From positions 1 to 5,547 of the forward strand of contig DASWIV010000124.1 of assembly GCA_036397475.1 (NCBI GenBank): 5,547 nucleotides of DNA, written 5' to 3'. Positions within the stretch are counted from its first letter, which is position 1; every line of letters begins with the position of its first letter. Made by a program: the position numbers and the translations under genes. The notes beneath the pieces are model-generated. The model searched no databases. It was given only the letters and a program-made list of their open reading frames with translations, and was not told the origin of the DNA. Positions 1-4,196 of the stretch are shown here, piece by piece. The DNA is from DASWIV01 sp036397475 (GTDB lineage: Bacteria; JAJVIF01; JAPKYR01).

Positions 1-99
1 GAAGTTGATGCTCTGGCGGACTTTACACGTCACAACGGGCGTTCAATTCAAAACAGACAGTCCCTGCTCCGATCCTTCATTAAACACAGCCCGCTTTTT
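1..99. other. left edge, no assignable gene
   Basis: No gene can be named here. On the plus strand, frame 1 is open from the window edge to a TAG at 112-114 and would encode a basic 37-residue tail ending in Leu-Arg-Leu-Lys. Frame 2 is also open, to a TAA at 182-184, so openness alone says little. The minus-strand frames are broken by stops. The frame-1 reading would make a gene ending tail-to-tail with the tcmP remnant, overlapping it by about 15 bases, which fits a recombination junction close by. A run of seven T at 95-101 follows a GC-rich patch (88-94), but I find no compact stem before it, so I do not call a terminator. Confidence 0.3.
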
Positions 100-582
100 T
101 TACGCCTTAAATAGGACTTTACTTATGCAGGGAGCAATAGCGGCTGCTACAATCGTCTCCCACTTCAATTCTCCTAGCTTATAAGGATCAAGCAAACATA
201 ACCCTCTTTTGTATTCTTCATATTTTACTTTAGGAAAGATGATATTTGGCAATGCTTCATTACAATCTGCACAAAATACATAAGTATGTTGCCTCTCACC
301 AATTAATTCAGATAACATTTGGCATTTCTTCTTATCTAGTTCGACAAAGTAAAATTTCTGGAATGGTGGAGTAATATTCAGAACATGCAATGGAGATCCT
401 TGTACAAATTCTTCCTTATGCTTTCGCTTTTGAATTCCGCCACCAGATAATGCATCGATATATGCATGTTCAAAAAAACCTTGCTTAGTCATAATAGTGG
501 AGTAAGATCTAGCATATTTGCTTAAAATTTCATGCTTTATCTCAGACCATAAGCCAATTTCATCATAGGTATTTTTCACCAA
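100..582 (-). CDS. tcmP: three-Cys-motif partner protein TcmP, C-terminally truncated
   Basis: The N-terminal 144 residues match my memory of the TcmP family, which is found beside three-Cys-motif (Gp37/Gp68-like) proteins in mobile or defence settings. Visible marks are YDEIGLWSEIK at 6-16, DALSGGG at 43-49 (a glycine-rich loop like methyltransferase motif I), VELD at 80-83, ADCNE at 105-109 and LLDPY at 130-134. The layout suggests a Rossmann-type, SAM-methyltransferase-like fold; that is inference. Family members are usually roughly 250 residues or more. This one stops at 160, and after Trp141-Glu-Thr-Ile the sequence no longer looks like the family, so the C-terminal part is missing and the gene is probably a remnant. 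The first codon is TTG (582-580) with GTG next; AGAGG seven bases upstream supports the TTG. It is clearly AT-richer than its neighbours (17 G/C in the 60 bases from 181), a sign of transfer. No three-Cys-motif partner is present in the window. Confidence 0.8.
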   Translation of the reverse strand: MVKNTYDEIGLWSEIKHEILSKYARSYSTIMTKQGFFEHAYIDALSGGGIQKRKHKEEFVQGSPLHVLNITPPFQKFYFVELDKKKCQMLSELIGERQHTYVFCADCNEALPNIIFPKVKYEEYKRGLCLLDPYKLGELKWETIVAAAIAPCISKVLFKA

Positions 583-598
583 TACGTAGCCTCTTGCC

Positions 599-616
599 TT
601 TCCATAAAAATGGAAA
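599..616. repeat. inverted repeat in tcmP leader
   Basis: TTTCCAT at 599-605 and ATGGAAA at 610-616 form a perfect seven-base inverted repeat around four A. It lies between the candidate tcmP promoter and the tcmP start, just upstream of the AGAGG Shine-Dalgarno-like site. It could be a leader hairpin or an operator. It lacks the GC-rich stem expected of an intrinsic terminator, though it also follows the end of the HEPN gene. Confidence 0.4.
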
Positions 617-627
617 TACTAAACGTA

Positions 628-656
628 TATTTAGCATAAAGAGGAGCTTAAATCAA
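628..656 (-). promoter_or_regulatory. candidate tcmP promoter
   Basis: On the minus strand, TTGATT (656-651) and TAAATA (633-628) are separated by 17 bases, and TG sits one base before the -10, giving an extended -10 shape. The -35 overlaps the last codons of the HEPN gene. A five-base inverted repeat (CTAAA 619-623, TTTAG 630-634) covers the -10 and could be an operator. The -10 matches the consensus only partly, so this is a moderate prediction. If it is real, tcmP is transcribed separately from the HEPN/MNT pair. Confidence 0.4.
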
Positions 657-1094
657 CTCCGGATGATTTTTCTTCAACCACCTCAAGACTTCTTTCTCCA
701 GCATCTTTACCTTTTTCTTCATGTCTTCAAGTTCATGCTCGAATATCATCCCCGGACGGTAGTCGTAATCGAGGTCGTGGCGAAGTATCCTCATATCATC
801 GAAATATCGCGCAAGTTGCTCGACTTGGTCTCCCACAAAATGCCTGAACGCACTGAACACTACCTCATGATGTCCCGATGCCTGAGTGCGCCATCCCTCG
901 GCACGCAGGATTATCTCGCACCATTCGCGCGCTGCATTGTAAAGCATCTCGAATGTGCCTTTTTCATTGAGATTTCCCTGGATCGCGTTGTTGTATTCTC
1001 CACGTGCGCTTTCAATTAACCCGGGAAATCGATCCGGAGGAGTAAATTCCTCACGTACCGCGCGGTTAAGAATTATTTCATTCCAATCTCTCAT
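648..1094 (-). CDS. HEPN-domain protein, putative toxin of a HEPN/MNT module
   Basis: This small, mostly helical protein directly follows a nucleotidyltransferase gene, the arrangement of type VII HEPN/MNT toxin-antitoxin modules, in which the HEPN protein is an RNase and the MNT protein inactivates it by adding AMP. I prefer the ATG at 1094, which shares its A with the TGA of the upstream gene (TGATG) and gives 148 residues; a TTG one codon earlier would give 149. Counted from that TTG, the HEPN signature is MRILRHDLDYDY at 102-113. It aligns with the HepT motif R-x4-H-x-Y as Arg106, Tyr111 and Tyr113, so the usual His is replaced by Tyr while the downstream Tyr, the AMP-acceptor position in HepT, is kept. 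The C-terminus (about 120-145) is a charged, coiled-coil-like helix rich in Lys and Glu. RNase activity is therefore uncertain; membership of the HEPN/MNT pair is not much in doubt. Confidence 0.8.
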   Translation of the reverse strand: MRDWNEIILNRAVREEFTPPDRFPGLIESARGEYNNAIQGNLNEKGTFEMLYNAAREWCEIILRAEGWRTQASGHHEVVFSAFRHFVGDQVEQLARYFDDMRILRHDLDYDYRPGMIFEHELEDMKKKVKMLEKEVLRWLKKNHPELI

Positions 1095-1771
1095 CAATCA
1101 CTGCCACAAATAGTGTCAAGAACAGACTGGGAGTGCACTATAAATTCCTTTGGTTTGGACATTACCGAAAGCACAAACGGATTTTTATCTTGATACAATT
1201 TTTGCCATTCCCGCACTGTCGCGACTCGATAGTCTACTTCCCGCCCAGTTCTTTGTCTGATTTTAGAAATGACCTCCGTAAGCGCGAACCTGTCATATTT
1301 TCCAATTATAATCAAATCGATATCGCTGTTCGCACCATAAGTATCTGTCGCAAACGAGCCGTGAACAAACGCGCAATTAATTTTACTCTCGTCGAGATTT
1401 TTGAACTCTTCTCTGATGATGAACAATGTCCCTACCGCGTTCTCAAGGAAAATGCGGAGACCTGGAATCCAAGGATGCTCCTTATTTAAAATAAAGTTAT
1501 TTCGCAGACTGGAATTCTTCATATCCTGAGAATTCAGGACTCTGCCAGTTATTAAATTCATCTGCCAGAGCTGACCGCAGATCCTGCTTACATCTCCGGG
1601 AGAGCGTCCGGTACGACGCGCGAGTTCCTGCGGCCCAAGATACTCACCCGGAGATTTGATAAACTCCCAGAGAACATCTACTCTGGTCCCGGAGCCAAAG
1701 AGGCTATACACATTTCGATGACTGACAGGCCGCGGATCGCTTTGTTTTAATTCAGATACACTTGTACTCAT
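1094..1771 (-). CDS. winged-helix/MNT nucleotidyltransferase, putative antitoxin of a HEPN/MNT module
   Basis: This is a two-domain protein of 225 residues. Residues about 20-90 read as a winged helix-turn-helix (hydrophobic helix VDVLWEFI, then PQELARRTG and VSRICGQLWQMNLI). Residues about 130-215 are a minimal nucleotidyltransferase domain with Gly138-Ser139, ten residues, then Asp150-Ile-Asp152, and a third acidic residue at Asp180 in REVDYRV. That is the complete GS-x10-DxD plus D set for metal and NTP binding, so the enzyme looks intact. In known HEPN/MNT systems this domain AMPylates the HEPN partner. Here the fused DNA-binding domain suggests it also represses its own promoter, which carries an inverted repeat over the -10. 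The start is ATG at 1771-1769 with no Shine-Dalgarno sequence before it, in line with a leaderless mRNA. It is co-transcribed with the HEPN gene through the TGATG overlap at 1092-1096. Confidence 0.85.
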   Translation of the reverse strand: MSTSVSELKQSDPRPVSHRNVYSLFGSGTRVDVLWEFIKSPGEYLGPQELARRTGRSPGDVSRICGQLWQMNLITGRVLNSQDMKNSSLRNNFILNKEHPWIPGLRIFLENAVGTLFIIREEFKNLDESKINCAFVHGSFATDTYGANSDIDLIIIGKYDRFALTEVISKIRQRTGREVDYRVATVREWQKLYQDKNPFVLSVMSKPKEFIVHSQSVLDTICGSD

Positions 1772-1774
1772 ATT

Positions 1775-1786
1775 GAGAACATACTC
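1775..1786. promoter_or_regulatory. candidate operator over the -10 box
   Basis: GAGAACATACTC is an imperfect palindrome (GAG, six bases, CTC, with two further symmetric positions inside). It spans the -10 hexamer of the HEPN/MNT promoter. Its position is what autorepression by the winged-helix domain of the first gene would need. The half-sites are short, so the call rests mainly on location. Confidence 0.35.
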
Positions 1787-1806
1787 GAATTCAGGCTATT
1801 CGTCAA
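1778..1806 (-). promoter_or_regulatory. promoter of the HEPN/MNT operon, probably leaderless
   Basis: On the minus strand TTGACG (1806-1801) and TATGTT (1783-1778) are exactly 17 bases apart, a good sigma70-type match. Only six bases separate the -10 from the ATG at 1771, so transcription should begin at or beside the A of the start codon. The absence of a Shine-Dalgarno sequence agrees with this. Confidence 0.6.
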
Positions 1807-1815
1807 GTCCAGGAT

Positions 1816-1841
1816 GAATTAAAATTAGCCATTGTTAATTC
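1816..1841. repeat. inverted repeat in the divergent intergenic region
   Basis: GAATTAA (1816-1822) and TTAATTC (1835-1841) are perfect seven-base complements separated by 12 bases. They lie between the divergent HEPN/MNT promoter and the riboswitch leader and overlap the candidate -35 of the latter. It could be a regulator site, but the arms are AT-rich and may arise by chance. Confidence 0.3.
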
Positions 1842-1860
1842 GCTATTCATCTGTTACTCT
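1832..1860 (+). promoter_or_regulatory. weak candidate promoter of the B12 operon
   Basis: TTGTTA (1832-1837) and TACTCT (1855-1860) are 17 bases apart and would start transcription near 1867, just before the first helix of the riboswitch. The -10 match is poor. The location is what the riboswitch requires, but the exact promoter is not settled by sequence alone. Confidence 0.3.
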
Positions 1861-1880
1861 TAAATCAACAAATAATCCGC

Positions 1881-2032
1881 CACGTTGTGATGTACGGGAA
1901 GACGGTGTGAGTCCGTCGCTGTCAGGCAACTGTGAAGGCGATCCCCATCCGGAATACGCCATTGTCCACCAAGATGGATGAGAAGGCTCGGATGTGGAGA
2001 TGACCCTAAGCCAGGAGACCGATCATAGCGTG
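1881..2032 (+). promoter_or_regulatory. cobalamin (vitamin B12) riboswitch aptamer
   Basis: The B12 box AAGCCAGGAGACC is at 2008-2020, and GGGAA followed by a GGTG...CC core hairpin is at 1896-1917 (stem GACGG 1901-1905 with CCGTC 1913-1917). GGCAACTGTGA at 1925-1935 matches the conserved GC-ACTGT element. The ends close with an unbroken 11-pair helix, 1881-1891 with 2022-2032, nine Watson-Crick and two G-U pairs. A variable peripheral arm pairs CCCCATCCG (1943-1951) with CGGATGTGG (1989-1997) with one mismatch. Known members of this class bind adenosyl- or methyl/aquo-cobalamin and switch off B12 uptake or synthesis genes when the cofactor is plentiful. It precedes the lipoprotein/microprotein/receptor operon, which marks that operon as corrinoid-responsive. 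I cannot tell from sequence which cobalamin form it prefers. Confidence 0.93.
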
Positions 2033-2034
2033 CA

Positions 2035-2090
2035 GTCAGCTTTAAGCTGACGTCCAACCTTTTTTGCGAGCCCGAGACTCGCGTAAGGAG
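2035..2090 (+). promoter_or_regulatory. riboswitch expression platform, probably translational
   Basis: Just after the aptamer, 2035-2051 is a perfect seven-pair hairpin (GTCAGCT, loop TTA, AGCTGAC). A six-T run follows only after eight unpaired bases (2060-2065), too far from the stem for a normal intrinsic terminator. A second hairpin, GCGAG (2066-2070) with CTCGC (2078-2082), can be extended outward by pairing of the T run and CC (2058-2065) with the AAGG of the Shine-Dalgarno sequence, using some G-U pairs. That would hide the ribosome binding site, so control of translation start seems likelier than termination. Confidence 0.5.
2085..2090 (+). promoter_or_regulatory. Shine-Dalgarno site that fixes a TTG start
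   Basis: AAGGAG lies seven bases before TTG at 2098-2100. The codons after this TTG begin a proper lipoprotein signal peptide, so TTG rather than a later codon is the start. A non-ATG start in a riboswitch-controlled gene may keep basal translation low. Confidence 0.75.
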
Positions 2091-2097
2091 CACAAAA

Positions 2098-4104
2098 TTG
2101 AATCCATTGAAAAATCTATCCGGCCTGATGATCGCGATATTTGCATGCGCATATATCGGGTGCTCAGGCGGAAATCCGGTTGTTAATCCGCCTGATCAGA
2201 ATGACGGCTCGGCATTGGCAGGGTCAGTCGATAACAATCATACTTCCTACGGACAATGGCATGTCCGGATCAATGCCGACAATCTGGATATCCAGGTCAG
2301 CACGGTACGCAGCGCCGAGGCTCATTTCAATGTTACCGGCATCGTTAAAAATCCTGCAGGTTTGAAATTCGATAACGCACAAAAACTCAGCGAAAACAGG
2401 CTTTCGGTGGATGTAACGATCACTCATCCGTTTCCCGGAAATGAAAATCTCAACGGCTACGATGTCAGGGGAATTGTTCTGGGAAAGCCCGTGATGAATT
2501 TCGATTCCGGAAGTGTTTCAGGTCTGTTGTATGAGCCGAATGGGTATACGTCCATGTGGAGCTACGGCGACTACGCTGACTTAAACCCGTACATGAATTT
2601 CGCGACTGAAATGAAGGAGCGAATTTTCAAGAGCGGGTCCTCGCACAAGAAGAATTATGTTCTTAACCTGCCGGAGACCGGTGCGTTGGAATTCGATTAT
2701 GTGATTGATGCCTGCTGGCTTCCAGCCGGACAGATCGATCCGGGAGATCCATCGAAAAGTCCTCACCGCAACCAGGCGTACGAGGCAGGATTCACCACAC
2801 CAGGTGCGATTCATATCGATAAAGGATCGTACCTCCTTGCCGGTGTAGAAATAAGGGACTGGCAGAACGATGGCAAGCTGTCTGAAGTTATTCTTGAAAT
2901 ACCTGACTTGTCCCCTGCTCCAATTGCGGGAAATTTCGTAGCAGAATATCCAAATCCATATTATGAATTGAAGCTGTTTAATGAATTAAACGCTGAATCC
3001 GGTGTCTACCGGGGACTACTTGCCGTGCATGACCAGCTAAATAATCCTGAGAACGATTTCCTTACATATTTTCAACTGGTTGAAGTTCCGGTGTCGCCTG
3101 AAACCGGATATCCGGAAGGAATTGTAATTCAAGGTGGAAATCTGTCACTGTATGATCAGGATGACCAGATCTCCTGCGAAGCCGCATTGATTAATTCGGA
3201 TGGATCATACACAGCAGTGGATTCAGGACTTCAATGGGACATTTCCGGTACCGACCTCAATGGAAATGAATTATGTTCATTCGATAACGGAGTAGTGACC
3301 AGGCTTTCGAAATATTACTGGGGTGGTACCGCGACCCTGGAAGTTCAGTATCAATCACTGACAGGTACAGTGCCGGTATACTGTGTCGATCCATTCGGGG
3401 ATTCGATTGATGTTGAATTTGGAGCATTGAATGAACCTGGATATACCTTCACAGTGCCATCGAAAGCGCTGGGTCCGCCAACCGGGTCGGGATCCGGATC
3501 GGGTACGACGGATGTATGCTCACTCGGCTATGGTGGAGTCGCTACGGTCGAATTTACCGACAATCTCATATTCGATGGAGATGGTCCCGATCTGATTGTT
3601 TTCGAAAATGGATTCAAGGTCGGAGAGTGCGATTACGATGGCGAATCCCAACTCGCGGTATGGACAGAAACCGCAGTGGTCGAGGTCAGCCAGAATAATC
3701 ATGACTGGGTCAGATTTCCATACGGCTATAACCCATCTAACACTACCTGCCTCGGATACGCGTATACCAATCCCGGAAGCTTTTCAGGTGTAGCAGGTAC
3801 AACGCCAACATATTCACACGTTTATTCAGATGGAACCACAAACGGAATAGATCCTCTGGATCCAGCTGCGGCCGGAGGAGTCTCGTTTGACCTGGCGGAT
3901 GTCGGGCTTTCATGGTGCCGGTTTGTAAGAGTCATCGATACGGGTCATGTGACTTATTCGCCAGACAAGTTAATCTATGATCCTGATGGCGATCTGGTCA
4001 CAGACTTCGGGAAGGAATCCGGATTAGGCGCGACACCGAATGCTGCCGGATTTGATCTTGATTCCGTCGCGGCAATCCATTTCACGGGACCGAGTGTGGA
4101 CTGA
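2098..4104 (+). CDS. B12-riboswitch-controlled lipoprotein of unassigned function
   Basis: This 668-residue protein opens with Lys5, a hydrophobic segment and a lipobox ending Ile20-Gly21-Cys22, so it should be exported and lipid-anchored. A Ser-Gly-Gly start and an Asn/Pro/Asp-rich linker follow. Three regions can be told apart: about 45-335, beta-rich with many Asp, Asn and Tyr; about 342-433, an Ig-like or Big-type segment ending near VPVYCVD; and about 438-668, a module with GPP (459-461), a Gly-Ser linker (463-469), VCSLGYGG (473-480), FDGDGPDLIVFENGF (492-506), FDLADVGLSWCRFVRVID (597-614) and FDLDSVAAIHF (652-662). I recall such C-terminal modules from bacterial cell-surface proteins but know no proven activity. 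Position directly behind a cobalamin riboswitch and ahead of a TonB receptor suggests corrinoid capture or help to the receptor; that is inference. Several cysteines besides Cys22 may form disulfides. The stop overlaps the next start (TGATG). Confidence 0.85.
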   Translation: MNPLKNLSGLMIAIFACAYIGCSGGNPVVNPPDQNDGSALAGSVDNNHTSYGQWHVRINADNLDIQVSTVRSAEAHFNVTGIVKNPAGLKFDNAQKLSENRLSVDVTITHPFPGNENLNGYDVRGIVLGKPVMNFDSGSVSGLLYEPNGYTSMWSYGDYADLNPYMNFATEMKERIFKSGSSHKKNYVLNLPETGALEFDYVIDACWLPAGQIDPGDPSKSPHRNQAYEAGFTTPGAIHIDKGSYLLAGVEIRDWQNDGKLSEVILEIPDLSPAPIAGNFVAEYPNPYYELKLFNELNAESGVYRGLLAVHDQLNNPENDFLTYFQLVEVPVSPETGYPEGIVIQGGNLSLYDQDDQISCEAALINSDGSYTAVDSGLQWDISGTDLNGNELCSFDNGVVTRLSKYYWGGTATLEVQYQSLTGTVPVYCVDPFGDSIDVEFGALNEPGYTFTVPSKALGPPTGSGSGSGTTDVCSLGYGGVATVEFTDNLIFDGDGPDLIVFENGFKVGECDYDGESQLAVWTETAVVEVSQNNHDWVRFPYGYNPSNTTCLGYAYTNPGSFSGVAGTTPTYSHVYSDGTTNGIDPLDPAAAGGVSFDLADVGLSWCRFVRVIDTGHVTYSPDKLIYDPDGDLVTDFGKESGLGATPNAAGFDLDSVAAIHFTGPSVD

Positions 4105-4196
4105 TGACAACAGAAATACTCACCGTATTTACAGCTTTTACAATAATCTGTTCATCAGCTTGTCTTTTGATCCTGTTCGCTGTCTACAATCCGTGA
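4104..4196 (+). CDS. 30-residue single-helix membrane microprotein
   Basis: The ATG shares its A with the TGA of the lipoprotein gene (TGATG at 4102-4106), and the TGA at 4194-4196 overlaps the GTG that can start the receptor (GTGA at 4193-4196). The product has a short polar start (MTTE), about 22 mostly hydrophobic residues with two cysteines (Cys16 and Cys20), and ends Tyr-Asn-Pro. It should cross one membrane once. The absence of a charged tail, and of a cleavage site or lipobox, argues against it being only a signal peptide. I recognise no family. It may assist the TonB complex, the receptor's export, or simply carry translation across the gap between two genes. Stop/start overlap on both sides is the main evidence that it is real. 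Confidence 0.55.
   Translation: MTTEILTVFTAFTIICSSACLLILFAVYNP

Noticed and set aside
31..101. Possible integron attC or intrinsic terminator at the left edge (CGGGC 36-40, GCCCG 89-93, seven T at 95-101)
   Set aside because: The arms are only five bases with a loop of nearly 50, and the core-site patterns of attC are not met on either strand.
594..1019. Open frame of 141 codons on the plus strand
   Set aside because: It lies wholly antisense to the HEPN gene, which has a recognisable motif, a partner and a coupled start; the plus-strand product resembles nothing and has no ribosome site.
1133..1489. Open frame of 118 codons on the plus strand
   Set aside because: It is antisense to the nucleotidyltransferase gene, whose catalytic motifs are intact; it is a shadow frame.
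1860..2093. Open frame of 77 codons on the minus strand
   Set aside because: It covers the cobalamin riboswitch; the paired helices and B12 box explain the sequence better than a protein.
3481..3504. Short Gly-Ser repeat in the lipoprotein gene, looking like an engineered linker
   Set aside because: It is a single seven-residue stretch within a natural variable loop before the VCSLGYGG motif; there are no vector sequences around it.
2224..3793. Several 60-77 codon frames on both strands inside the lipoprotein gene
   Set aside because: All overlap a continuous 668-codon frame with a signal peptide and ordered domains, and none has a start site or family motif.
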